Below are positions 29,393 to 40,100 of a stretch of 64,000 nucleotides of DNA, piece after piece. Origin of the DNA: Bacteroides nordii WAL 11050 = JCM 12987. Its GTDB lineage: Bacteria > Bacteroidota > Bacteroidia > Bacteroidales > Bacteroidaceae. A program made the position numbers and the translations under genes. Position 1 is the first letter of the stretch; every line of letters starts with the position of its first letter. Under the pieces are notes generated by a model. That model was given only the letters and a program-made list of their open reading frames with translations, did not search any database and was not told where the DNA came from. Location of the stretch: the NCBI GenBank assembly GCA_000613465.1, contig BAJA01000032.1:1-64000 (forward strand). The letters are read 5' to 3'.

Positions 29393-31878
29393 ATGGAAAT
29401 GAATAAAGAAAACTTCGAAAAACTACTCAACCAAATCAAAGCGTCTGGAAAACCTGCTACCGAATGGTTTGGCAAATATACACACGATATATTAATGCAT
29501 CCCGATAATTGGTGGGAAGCTCTTGCTGTATGTGAATATGCATTAGATAGTAAAGAAGATGAGAAACAAATAGCCGAATTCTTTCACCACATATTTCAGG
29601 CCTATGATTGTAATGTAGAGGTAGACCTGAACGACGAAGAATATACATTCTGGTGGGAGAAAGTACAGGAAACTTGTGATCGTGTAGGTGAGTTTGCAGG
29701 TGTAGGACTTGTGCAGAAAGGCTCGCAATATGCCGAAGCACGTTATGGTCTGCGTGATACCAGCAAGTTAGTACCTTATTACGAAAAAGCTGCTGATATG
29801 GGAGATGAAAATGCACAAGCCACTTTTGCCTTTTGGAAATATATGGGTTATTACTGCGAAGCAGACAAAGCAGAAGGGGAACGTCGTTTTGCCACTCTTA
29901 CCACTCCCGAAGGACTGCACTGGAAGAAATTCTATGAAGCTTGTATAGAGAATTGTGCAGGACATGAAGAAAAAGCATGGGAACTCCGCCAAGAGTTGCT
30001 GAATGAACTGCCTGAAGGAGACAAAATGCGTGCCAATATATATGCTATTATTGGCGATGAGCTTGATAATGACGAAACAAAAGTTGCCGAACAAGCTGAG
30101 TATTATGAAAAGGCATTGGCTGTAGTACCCAATTTCTATGTTCAGAAAAATCTGGGTACGCTCTATTTTCGAAATCCGGAATTAGGAAAAACACAGGAAC
30201 AAGCTTTCGAGTTATGGGAAGGTGCATGGAAAGCCGGTGTATGGTCAGCAGCCAACTTTTTAGGATATTACTATCAGGAAGAGCCTTGGACAGATATCCC
30301 CAAAGCTATTGAATGGTTGGAAAAAGGGATGCTTTATTGTGAGTCGTATTGTACGTATGAGCTTGCATTAATCTACCTATATAATGAAGAATATCAGAAT
30401 GTAGAACGTGGATTATACTGTCTCGAACGATGTGTGGAAGATAATTACATACAGGGAATGAAAGTCTCGCCATGGTTTATTTTAATGGAGAACTGGTGGA
30501 AGAGAATATCGAACGTGCTCACGAACTATTACTGAAAGCTACCGAACTGAATTCCGGAAGCGCTGCATACCGCATCGGATGGATGTATGAACGTGGTATC
30601 CTCTCAGAAAATCCTGATTATGAAAAAGCTCTGGAATATTATGAAAAGTCTGCCGCATTGGAGAACAATGACGGATATTGCAGGGCCGCCCTCTATTTGG
30701 CAAACGGTTATGCCGGAATAACAGATGAAGCTAAATCTAAAGAGTATTACGAAAAAGCAGCTGCACAAGGTTCTCCTTATGCACTTGTGGAGTTAGGTTT
30801 TCTCCAAGAGAATGAACAGAACTATGAACAGGCATTCGAATTGTTCAGTAAAGCTGCCGAACAGGAATACCCCTATGGCATGTACCGCGTGGGTTACTAC
30901 CTGAGTGAAGGAATAAAAGGTGATGCCCAACCCGAAGAGGGGGCAGCCTGGTACCTCAAAGCTGCCGAAGCCGGTGATACAGATGCCATGTTTGCCATGG
31001 GGCGTTGTTACAAAAACGGATATGGTGTAGAAGAAGATCCGGACAAAGCACTCGCCTGGTACCAGAAAGGAGAAGAAAAAGAAGACCCCCGCTGTATCAC
31101 CGAATTAGGATTAGCATATGAAAACGGTTACGGTGTAGAGGAAAACCCACATAAAGCAGTGGAATACATGACCAAAGCCGCCGAACTAAACTATGGATAT
31201 GCCCAGTTCAAAATGGGTGATTATTATTTCTACGGTTACGGTCCCTGCCTGGAAGATAACAAACAAGCAGTGGAATGGTACGAAAAAGCAATAGCCAACG
31301 GCAATGCACTCGCTATGCTCCGCTTGGGAGAATATTATCTCTACGATTACGATAAACTAAATGAAAGTGAAAAAGCATTCACTTATTTCAAACAGGCGGC
31401 AGAACAGGAATTCTATAATGAAGGAATAGGTATCTGCTATGAAATGGGCATCGGAGTAGAAGAAAATGAGACGGAGGCCTTCAAGTACTACACCCTTGCC
31501 GCAAACAATGGCAATACAATGAGTATGTACCGCACCGGTCTCTGCCATTATAATGGTGTAGGCGTTAAACAAAACCTTCAGGAAGCCTTCCGTTGGTTCA
31601 ATGACGCCGCCGGAAATGAAAACATTCATGCCTGCTATTATGTAGGTAAAATGCTAATGTACGGCGAAGGATGTACCCCAAATCCAGAAAACGGCTTGCA
31701 ATGGTTGCAAAAGGCAGCAGAAGCTGGTAGCGACAAAGCCCAGTTTGAGCTGGGAAATGCTTACCTGAGTGGCAATGGTGTAGAAGAGAATGATGAGATC
31801 GCCATGGAATGGTTTGAAAAAGCTGCTGAGAACGGAAACGAAAAAGCATTAAAAATAACAGGAAGAAGAAAAAGATGA
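29393..31878 (+). CDS. Large Sel1/TPR-repeat protein, frameshifted
   Basis: About 828 residues with no signal peptide, so cytoplasmic. The body consists of many Sel1-like repeats of about 36 residues (A-x2-L-G-x2-Y-x2-G pattern, for example AMFAMGRCYKNGYGVEEDPDKA, ITELGLAYENGYGVEENPHKA, YRTGLCHYNGVGVKQNLQEA). The N-terminal 120 residues are acidic and tryptophan-rich. Restoring one C at about 30466 (GTCCTCGCC) joins GMKV to LAMVYFNGELVEENI. Sel1 repeats mediate protein-protein contacts. It is directly followed by the Hsp90-like ATPase, its likely partner (inference). Confidence 0.85.
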
Positions 31879-31925
31879 TGAGATTTATGATGTATGACTT
31901 ATAAATCCCATAAATTCTAAAAATC

Positions 31926-33691
31926 ATGGAGAACGAAAATAATAATCTATTCCAGGTCAATCTAAAGGGGATGATTGCCCTGCTATCGGAACATATCTAT
32001 AGTAACCCCAACACATTTGTCCGCGAACTGCTTCAAAACTGCGTGGATGCTATTACCGCCCTGCGCAATATTGACGAAAACTATTCCGGACGTATTGATG
32101 TATACCTCAACGACGACGGTTCACTGACTTTCCAGGACAACGGTATCGGACTGAAGGAGGAAGAAGTATATCGTTTTCTGACCGTTATCGGTGAAAGCTC
32201 CAAACGAGAGACTCCCGATGCCGACGATTACATTGGTCGTTTTGGTATCGGTTTGTTGTCATGTTTTGTAGTAACCAATGAGATTACAGTAGAAAGTCGT
32301 TCGGCAATGGGCAAACAAGCCGTTCGCTGGTGCGGAAAAGTAGACGGAACCTATCAGACCACCCTTCCCGCTGAAGAATGGCCTATCGGTTCACGTGTCA
32401 TTCTGATCCCGAAAAAAGAATGGAGCCATCTCTTTGAATACGAGACCTTCAAAAAGATTCTTCAAAACTACGGAGAAGTACTGCCCCACCCTATTTATCT
32501 GCATAATCAAGGTAAAGAAGAGTTGGTAAACACCCCTGCTCCCATCTGGCTGGATCCCAAAGCCACCCGTAAAGAACTTCTTGATCACGGGACCAAAGTA
32601 TTTCAATCATCTGCTCTCGATGTCTTCCGCATTCATACAGAAAATGGTAAAGTGAACGGAGTACTCTATATACTTCCGTTTCGTACCCAATTCTCTGTAC
32701 GCAACTCCCATAAAGTCTATTTAAAACGCATGCTGTTGAGCGAAGACGATTGTAACCTGTTACCTCCCTGGGCTTTCTTTATCCGTTGTCTCATCAATGC
32801 TGACGGCCTGTTGTCTACCGCTTCAAGAGAGTCTTTTGTCAGTAACGACCTGCTAAAAGATGCACGAAAAGAGATAGCAACGCCATTAAAGAATATCTGA
32901 AGGGGCTGATAGAAAACAACCGGGAAATGTTCAACAAGATTCTCGACGTACACTACTTTCATATTAAAGCAATTGCAGCAGAAGACAATGAACTTCTCCG
33001 GCTCTTTATAGACTACCTACCATTTGAAACAAGTAAAGGAATGCGCAACTTCGGAAATATTCGTTCTACAGACAACGTTATCCGTTACACCCGTAATATT
33101 GAAGATTTTCGTCAGGTTCGCCGTATTGCAGGTTCACAAGGTTGGTTGGTCATCAATGCAGCCTATACCTTTGACGAGACATTGCTGAAAAAATCGGCCC
33201 GTCTCTTACCGGAACTGACTCTGGAAGAAGTCTCTCCCGCCCGCCTGCTCGAACAGTTCGCAGAAGTAGAAGCCAGTGCAGAACATATTGATTTTGAGAA
33301 GAAAGCCAGCGAGTTATTGAAGCCCTTCGGATGCATCTGCCGTTTAAAGCACTTCACTCCGGCCGATACTCCTGTTATCTTCGTTGCCGAAGAAAAAGAA
33401 ACCGGTACTAAAGCGGCCAATAATCCACTGGCAGCCGTATTAGGTGCTATTAACGCGCAAAAACAAACTCCTCCGACACTGACATTCAATGCCGACAATG
33501 AAATGGTACAAACATTACTGAAAATCAAAGGAGACAACAAACTGTTTCAGCACATCATACATATACTTTACGTACAGGCATTGTTACAAGGCCGTTACCC
33601 TGTAAATAGCGAAGAGATGACCCTCTTCAACCATTCACTCAGTGAGCTTATGACTACTAAAATGAATGACTTTATAAACTTCCTAAATTAA
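31926..33691 (+). CDS. Divergent Hsp90-family (HtpG-like) ATPase, frameshifted
   Basis: About 588 residues. The Bergerat ATP-binding fold is clear: the N box with FVRELLQNCVDAITAL, the G1 box DNGIGL and the lid/G2 box GRFGIGLLSCFVV. The middle domain contains LPHPIYLHN and YILPFRTQF. Restoring one G near 32877 (ATAGGCAAC) joins ARKEI to GNAIKEYLKGLIENN. It is shorter than canonical HtpG (about 680 in Bacteroides) and diverges strongly after the ATPase domain. It lies between a Sel1 protein and a TPR protein, suggesting a dedicated three-gene chaperone module. Confidence 0.85.
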
Positions 33692-33700
33692 GAAAGCCTT

Positions 33701-34759
33701 ATGAAATATACCCTTGAAATACAAAAAAGATTGTTACAAGTAGAAAATGGTAACCTGTCTCCTCACGAAAAAGCCCTTTTATTGAAAGAAGCTATCCGCA
33801 TAGCCGATGAGAATGATGATCCGCAATGGGCAGTAGAGATGCGTCTGGACTTGATTTACGAACTGAATCTACTCTCTCAGGCCGAAGAAGAGATAGCCGT
33901 ATTCTCCCGTATACTGGACGATTACGAAAACAATAAAGATCTTATCTCTGAAAACGATATTCTCTGGAAATATAAGTGGATATGCGGAGCAGCTTTCGAC
34001 GTACCTGAGGTATCCCAATCACAGATAGATGCCATACTGGAAGATTTTAAAATCCGCACGTTGCGCAACGGATATTCGGCCCGTGCATACTATCATCTCT
34101 TATTCCTGCATTACAACAGAATGCGACAGTATGATCTGGCTAAAGAATATGCAGACAAAATGCTAAGCGAAAAGTTAGATGACATGATATGTGAAGCTTG
34201 CGAGCTGAATCTTCTGTTAGATTATTACCTGGAAACAGGACGGTTTGACGAAGCCTATCAGCGTGCACAACCGCTTATTAATAAACAAGTCACTTGTTAT
34301 GAAGCTAATTTAAGAGCATTTCTTAAACTCGCTTATTATGCACAGAAAGCCGGAAAACCTGAAATAGCTTCCGATATGTGTGCCCGTGCAGAAGAGGCAT
34401 TGGCAGGGCGGGAAAAAGACGAATACCTGTTACTTTATATCGGACAATTTATTATCTATAACTTTATGGTCAACCCACAACGTGGCTGGGAATATGCCGA
34501 ACGTTGTATCCCCTGGAGTCTGAGAACAAGTAAATACAAGAAGTACCGTTTTGGTTGTGACATGACCGAAGCCCTGAAATATGAATCACGCCCGGAAGTG
34601 AAACTGGAGTTATCGGAAGAATTCCCGCTCTATAATGATAGTGGGATATATAATGTGGAAGAATTACGTACTTATTTCTATAACCAGGCAAAAGAGCTGG
34701 CACAACAATATGACGCACGCAATGGAAATAAAGGACATATGGAAAGGTTAGAATATTAA
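33701..34759 (+). CDS. TPR-like helical repeat protein of the Hsp90 module
   Basis: 352 residues, soluble, almost wholly helical. Helix pairs such as ALLLKEAIRIADENDDPQWAVEMRLDLIYELNL and AREYHLLFLHYNR-like segments follow TPR spacing without a strong consensus. It starts 9 bp after the Hsp90-like gene, so the two are cotranscribed. No catalytic motif is visible. A co-chaperone or substrate adaptor role is inferred only from position and repeat type. Confidence 0.75.
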   Translation: MKYTLEIQKRLLQVENGNLSPHEKALLLKEAIRIADENDDPQWAVEMRLDLIYELNLLSQAEEEIAVFSRILDDYENNKDLISENDILWKYKWICGAAFDVPEVSQSQIDAILEDFKIRTLRNGYSARAYYHLLFLHYNRMRQYDLAKEYADKMLSEKLDDMICEACELNLLLDYYLETGRFDEAYQRAQPLINKQVTCYEANLRAFLKLAYYAQKAGKPEIASDMCARAEEALAGREKDEYLLLYIGQFIIYNFMVNPQRGWEYAERCIPWSLRTSKYKKYRFGCDMTEALKYESRPEVKLELSEEFPLYNDSGIYNVEELRTYFYNQAKELAQQYDARNGNKGHMERLEY

Positions 34760-34767
34760 TTTAATAA

Positions 34768-34791
34768 TGTGCCGATATGCACATCGGCACA
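34768..34791. terminator. Hairpin ending the Sel1-Hsp90-TPR operon
   Basis: TGTGCCGAT (34768-34776) pairs with ATCGGCACA (34783-34791) around ATGCAC. The word AATAATGTGCC at its left is shared with the palindromes at 5436, 58823 and 59886. Confidence 0.6.
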
Positions 34792-34952
34792 TCCTCTTGT
34801 TTTCCACCCCCTCTATTTCAAATTATCAAAACAGGTATTATCTTCTCTATGGGAAATACCCGAAGAGATATCTAAACGCATTCCACAAGTTATAATTCTG
34901 TCTTTATAGCACTGATTAACAAGCTATTGAAAACATGCATTCTTTGTATTAC

Positions 34953-35044
34953 AAGAGTACGTACTTAAGTATGTGTTAAATGTACACTTTTATACCCCAA
35001 AAGTACGTACTTTATGTATACAAAAGTATATACTTTTGCATCTA
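34953..35044. repeat. Four tandem 23-bp units with AGTACGTACT-type palindromes
   Basis: Palindromic cores AGTACGTACT, TGTACA, AGTACGTACT and AGTATATACT are centred at 34960.5, 34983.5, 35006.5 and 35029.5, exactly 23 bp apart. The last extends to an 18-bp perfect palindrome (35021-35038). Each core is followed about 10 bp later by a TATG/TATA-like word. This looks like a cluster of dimer binding sites. The remainder of the 34792-35078 gap shows nothing else. Confidence 0.8.
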
Positions 35045-35078
35045 CAAAGACAGAGGTTAAAATATTCCGTTAACAATG

Positions 35079-35417
35079 TTAACGGAAAGTACTTCTTTTT
35101 CCTCGTTTCTTTATCCATATATAAAACCATTTTAATGGATTATACTTAAAAAACCTCTTTGATGCAATGGATTTCGCAACAGCTAATTTAGTAATCGTTT
35201 CTTTCCCGTATTTTTCTTCATCTGCCCTGGCAAGTTCCAAAGCCGAACATAGCAAACAATAGCCACATTTCAGATTTGAAAAAGAAAGGTCTTTCCAATC
35301 TCCCTCAGAGTCTATTTCTTCATAATAGACTCTCAAGAAATCATAAACATTCCCGGACTTTTCCATATCTGTTTTCATCAGACAGGGACAATCATGAGTA
35401 TCAAAAATCCATTTCAT
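35079..35417 (-). CDS. Hypothetical protein, cysteine-containing, basic C-terminus
   Basis: 112 residues with no recognised family. It has CPC near the N-terminus (residues 10-12) and CGYCLLC in the middle, so metal binding is possible. The C-terminus is strongly basic and aromatic (KRFFKYNPLKWFYIWIKKRGKR), consistent with membrane or nucleic-acid contact. Its start overlaps the end of the upstream gene by 4 bp (ATGA type), showing a translationally coupled pair. Real coding is supported by this overlap and by the promoter and leader ahead of the pair. Confidence 0.55.
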   Translation of the reverse strand: MKWIFDTHDCPCLMKTDMEKSGNVYDFLRVYYEEIDSEGDWKDLSFSNLKCGYCLLCSALELARADEEKYGKETITKLAVAKSIASKRFFKYNPLKWFYIWIKKRGKRSTFR

Positions 35418-35686
35418 GGTATCTGATATATAGTGGAATGTTCCTTGTCTGAGTAGTCTATCCGTTCAAACAACTCATGCAGACACATGATACGAACCGC
35501 TTCTTTATCTGCTATTTTACAACACTCTGTTTCAGATATTTTTATTCGGAGATTCCGGATTGTTTCATCCTGTCGCTCAATACGTATCCACATCATGGCG
35601 ATGACAGACAATAACATAAAGTATAATAGAATAGCTACTATGCCAACGATGTGAAGTTCTCCCGATAAAGAAAAGCTGTGCCTCAT
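35414..35686 (-). CDS. Hypothetical small membrane protein with coiled-coil
   Basis: About 90 residues from Met at 35686 (MRHSFSLSGELHIVGIVAIL); an in-frame ATG 33 bp upstream is less likely because it adds a polar stretch before the membrane segment. One transmembrane helix (about 10-35) is followed by a charged coiled-coil (RIERQDETIRNLRIKISETE) resembling small phage or mobile-element membrane proteins. No family recognised. First gene of a leftward pair with a long structured leader. Confidence 0.5.
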   Translation of the reverse strand: MRHSFSLSGELHIVGIVAILLYFMLLSVIAMMWIRIERQDETIRNLRIKISETECCKIADKEAVRIMCLHELFERIDYSDKEHSTIYQIP

Positions 35687-35754
35687 ATTGTTTGTTTTTA
35701 AAGTTAGAAATGGGCACAAAAAAACGCACCCAATTCAATTTAGTCCCCAGAGGT

Positions 35755-35861
35755 GCAGCAAACAACCCAGATAGCATAAACCGAACGGATGCGCATATCG
35801 TAGTTGTAGAACATACGAATGGCTGTTCGGTTTAACTTGCTATCTCTTTTAAGTTTGCTGC
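35755..35861 (-). ncRNA. Candidate structured RNA leader of the small hypothetical pair
   Basis: Arms 35755-35786 and 35825-35861 are complementary (GCAGCAAAC against GTTTGCTGC, GATAGCA against TGCTATC, ACCGAAC against GTTCGGT) with a 38-nt loop. Read on the minus strand it lies in the 5' leader between the TATATTTG box at 35922-35929 and the membrane-protein start. A second hairpin (GATACTC/GAGTATC, 35897-35917) is near the 5' end. No known RNA family recognised. Confidence 0.45.
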
Positions 35862-35921
35862 TTTCCGGGAGACGGTTAAACCAAATAATGATGTATGATA
35901 CTCGATTCAAGAGTATCACTG

Positions 35922-35929
35922 CAAATATA
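35922..35929 (-). promoter_or_regulatory. Promoter -7 box for the small hypothetical pair
   Basis: CAAATATA on the plus strand is TATATTTG on the minus strand. The predicted transcript has a leader of about 230 nt. Confidence 0.5.
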
Positions 35930-36006
35930 GCGAAAAGAAATTACTTTCATCCACATTATCTAAAAAAAAAGTCGTAGCTTTGCAATAACTTAAAAAACAG
36001 AATGAT

Positions 36007-36891
36007 ATGGTACAGCCGGACAAATATATACGGTTTGATTGGGCGATAAAGAGACTCCTCCGCCAAAAAGCCAATTTCGGTGTGTTAGAAGGTTTTTTAA
36101 CCGTTTTATTGGGCGAAGAGGTGAAAATCATCGAGCTACTGGAAAGCGAAAGCAATCAGCAGACCAGTGATGATAAGTTCAACCGTGTAGACATCAAAGC
36201 ACGTAACAGCAAGAATGAGATTATCATTGTAGAGATTCAAAACACCCGTGAGCTCTATTATCTGGAACGCATTCTCTATGGAGTAGCAAAAGCGATCACA
36301 GAACATATCTCCCTTGGTGAACGCTATTATGAGGTGAAAAAGATTTATTCTATCAGCATCTTGTACTTCGACATCGGTAAAGGGAACGATTATCTGTACC
36401 ACGGTCAGAACATCTTCACAGGAGTGCATACAGGAGACCGCCTTGAGGTGACCACTAAAGAGAAAGATGCCTTAGTACATAAACTGCCTGCCGAAGTTTT
36501 TCCGGAATACTTCCTGATTCGTGTAAATGAATTCAATAAAGCAGCCGTCACTCCTTTGGAAGAGTGGATTGAATATCTGAAAACAGGATGTATCCGTGCC
36601 GATACCAAAGTTCCCGGCCTGGAAGAGGCTCGTGAAAAACTGATCTACTACAATATGCCTAAGGAAGAACGACATGCTTATGATGAACATCTGAGTGCCA
36701 TGATGATACAAAATGACGTATTGGATGGGGCAAAACTGGAAGGACTCATAGAAGGGCGTATGGAAGGACGTGTAGAAGGGCGTATGGAAGGGTGTATGGA
36801 TATGGCACGTAATTTAAAGAAATTAGGAATCTCTACAGCTATTATCATGGAAAGTTCCGGGTTGTCAGAGAAAGAAATAGAAAAATTATAA
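36007..36891 (+). CDS. Rpn-family PD-(D/E)XK nuclease / putative transposase
   Basis: 294 residues. The PDDEXK_2 core shows the N-terminal FDWAIKRLLRQKANFGVLEGFLTVLL block and the active-site strand pair, with the Asp in FNRVDIKAR and EIQN in IIIVEIQNTRELYY (D...ExQ form, about residues 59-79). The C-terminus has four EG(R/L) units (GLIEGRMEGRVEGRMEG, about 246-262), usual in this family. Rpn proteins promote recA-independent recombination in E. coli. The promoter box TAGCTTTG is at 35975. No terminal inverted repeats mark it as an insertion sequence. Confidence 0.88.
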   Translation: MVQPDKYIRFDWAIKRLLRQKANFGVLEGFLTVLLGEEVKIIELLESESNQQTSDDKFNRVDIKARNSKNEIIIVEIQNTRELYYLERILYGVAKAITEHISLGERYYEVKKIYSISILYFDIGKGNDYLYHGQNIFTGVHTGDRLEVTTKEKDALVHKLPAEVFPEYFLIRVNEFNKAAVTPLEEWIEYLKTGCIRADTKVPGLEEAREKLIYYNMPKEERHAYDEHLSAMMIQNDVLDGAKLEGLIEGRMEGRVEGRMEGCMDMARNLKKLGISTAIIMESSGLSEKEIEKL

Positions 36892-36970
36892 CCAATATAA
36901 AGCTGCCTTTTTACTATAAAGAAGGCGTATACCAATAATAGGTTCTTTTATTCTTTTGATTTAAGATTTG

Positions 36971-37008
36971 CAAGTGCTCAACTCAATAGTTACAGACTTG
37001 AGCACTTG
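36971..37008. terminator. Hairpin between the Rpn gene and the HTCS gene
   Basis: CAAGTGCTCAA (36971-36981) pairs perfectly with TTGAGCACTTG (36998-37008). It may serve both convergent genes. The rest of 36892-37135 shows no feature. Confidence 0.65.
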
Positions 37009-37135
37009 CGAAAGTTAAGTTATTTATTAAAGCCTTTCTCAGTATGAACTACATTCTCTATATCAATTAAACCAATAAAAAACAATTTATCCTACTTCTC
37101 CCCTCTCAGAGGAAGTCATACAATCCACTCAACGA

Positions 37136-40100
37136 CTAATTATACTTTTTCCCAAGATTGTCTCTATACTCAGTTGGCGTCATACCCAGTTTAGACTTAA
37201 AGCATTTACTGAAATAGCGCGGATCATTAATACCTACCATATAGGAAATCTGCGTCATATTGAACTCACCTGTTTCTATCAATTGGGCGGCACGGTTGAT
37301 ACGCATCTCTTTTATAAACTCAATCGGAGCCAAGCCCGTCAGTGTCTTCAGTTTTTTGAAGAAAACAGAACGGCTGACTGCAACTTCCCGCACCAGATCA
37401 TCCACCACCAGATCACCGTTATCCATATTTGCCTCCATCAGTTCAACCAGTTTATCCATAAACTTACGGTCGTTGGGAGACATATCCGGAAGCTTTTCTT
37501 CCTCTGTAGCAGCTTCTTCTGAGGTTGATAAAGAAGAAACATGCGTATTATTCATCAGATTGTCTCTATAAAGACTTTGCAGTTTCCGACGCTGGGAAAG
37601 CAGATTCTCAACACGTGCCTTCAGGTAAGTAGCGCTGAAAGGTTTCGTTATATAATCGTCTGCACCATACTCCAACCCTTCCAACTTACTTTCGATGGAA
37701 GTCTTAGCCGTCAGCAAAACAATAGGGATATGGCTGGTAGTCATATCGGCACGCAATTCTTTAGTCATCTCGATACCGTCTTTCTCGGGCATCATGACGT
37801 CGCTGATAATAATATCCGGCACAAACTTAAGTGCTTTACTCCAACCCTCCATGCCGTCTGCGGCTTCTACCACACGATACGTTGAGGAGAAAATAGTACG
37901 TAGAAATACACGTAACTCCTGGTTATCTTCTACCAATAGCATTACCTCCTTATTGGAAGTCTCCTCCGACTCTTCATCCTGTATATCCTCATCCGGGTTA
38001 ACAATCGGAATTACGGAAGCCGTAGCATCCATCACAGGAGCAGGAATAGTCATGGATGAAGAAGTAGCAGAATCTTCCAGAATAAATTCTACCGTATCGT
38101 CATAATGCTCTTTTCCTTTGAGGAAATCCACTTTGAAACAGCTACCTTCACCCAGCTTACTATCAACAGAAATAACAGCTTTATGCATCTCTACCAACTC
38201 TTTCACTAATGAAAGGCCGATGCCGGTACTTGCCTGATTGAACAGATTCTTATCTACCAGGTTTTCAAAGCGGACAAAAAGAGATTTCTTCTTATTCTCA
38301 GCAATACCAATACCTTGATCCTGTACTCCTACAGAAACTGTTCCTTCATCTTCATGAATAAACACACGGATCAATTTTCCGCCCGGTGTGTATTTAAAAG
38401 CATTAGAAAGCAGATTAAAGACAATCTTCTCTAACTTATCTTCATCTACCCAAAGGTAAAGTTCATCCTTTTCTGTTTCAAACAGAAAATCAATGTTGTG
38501 CTCCTCGGCCAATGATTCAAAATTATCCATCACTTTACGCACAAAAGCTACTACATTGACACGCTGTACCTGCATCTTCATCTTCTTATTCTGAATCTTT
38601 CGGAAGTCAAGAATCTGATTGACCAGATGAAGCATGCGATTTGTGTTACGCTCCACAACCACCAACTGTTCACGGGCATCTTCCGGTAATTTAGAATTCT
38701 TCAATACATACTCTACAGGTCCGGCAATAAGTGTCAGTGGAGTACGAAGTTCGTGAGATATATTGGTAAAGAAACGCAGCTTGATATCCGAAACCTGCTG
38801 TTCTACAGACACTTCATGCTTCAACCGATAAATGGTAAAGAGGATATAGACAGCCACAAAGATCACAAGCAGAATAAACAACACATAAAGGAAATAGGCC
38901 AGTGGGGTTTCCCAGAATGACGGTAGTACTACGATGTCGAGAAACCGGGTATTGTCCACCCACACACCGTCACTATTGGTAGAACGTACTTTAAATGTAT
39001 AGTGTCCCTTCGGCAAGTTAGTATAAGTGGCATTACGCAGCCGGTCGGCATACGTCCACTGATGTTCAAAACCTTCAAGAATATAAGCATACTGAATATT
39101 CTGTGGATTCGTATAATCGAGTGCTGCATACTGAATGGCAAAAATATTTTCTTTATGAGAAAGTACCAGTTCTTTTGTATCATCCAAACCTACCTTCAAT
39201 ACTGATCCTTCGCCCGGAACAATGTCCTGATTGGCTATCACTAACTTAGATAATACAATGGGAGGTACAAAGCGACTCTTGTTGATAGAATCAGGATCGA
39301 ACATGAAAATACCATTACTGGCACCGAAAAGCATTTTTCCTTTGGAGGTAACAGCCGAAGCTGCTTCACTGAAGCGTACACGGAAAGTGATGCTACGGTC
39401 ATCATAATTTTCAAAACGCTCTTCGCCGGGAATGAATTTACTAATACCATTCTCCGTACTCATCCATAAATTCTGCTTCTGATCCTCACGAATGGAAAGC
39501 AGCACATCAGAAGGCAATCCATCAAGTACAGAATAAGACTTGAATACTCCGTTTCCATTTTTGTCAATGGAAAGAAGTTTGTTGAGACCTCCTCCAAAAG
39601 TAGCAAGGTAGAGCTCCTTCTTTTTCGTAGCAATAATCCAGTGCACGTCATTATTACTCAGGCTCTTTGCATCATTCGGATTACGGGAGAAGTGATGGAA
39701 CTGAATCTCTTCGGGAGTTTTAAAATTCTCATCAAAGGCAACTGCTCCGGCTGTGGTTCCCACCCAGAGATGTCCATTGTTATCCGAAGTAATAAAACGG
39801 GTTTTATAGCAAAGATCAATCGGATATCCTTTTAGGTTATTACGGTGATTAACGAAAATAGTATTACCTGCTTTGTCTTTTGATATATAATTAATTCCGT
39901 TGGCAAAGGTTGCTACCCAAATTCTTCCGTTATGGTCCTCATAAACGCAATACACATTATCATTACTCAGACTATACATATCATCTTCATCATACCGGTA
40001 ACGGGATAGTTTGTAAGATAGTCCATTGGGTGCAACCGACTCGGCACGTACCAGTCCATCTCCCTTTGTAGCAATCCAAAGTACTCCTTTGGAATCCTGT

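Noticed and set aside
34949..35044. CRISPR array
   Set aside because: Units are contiguous 23-bp palindromes without unique spacers and no cas genes are near.
36007..36891. Complete insertion sequence around the Rpn gene
   Set aside because: No terminal inverted repeats or target duplications were seen; flanking palindromes are not symmetric about the gene.
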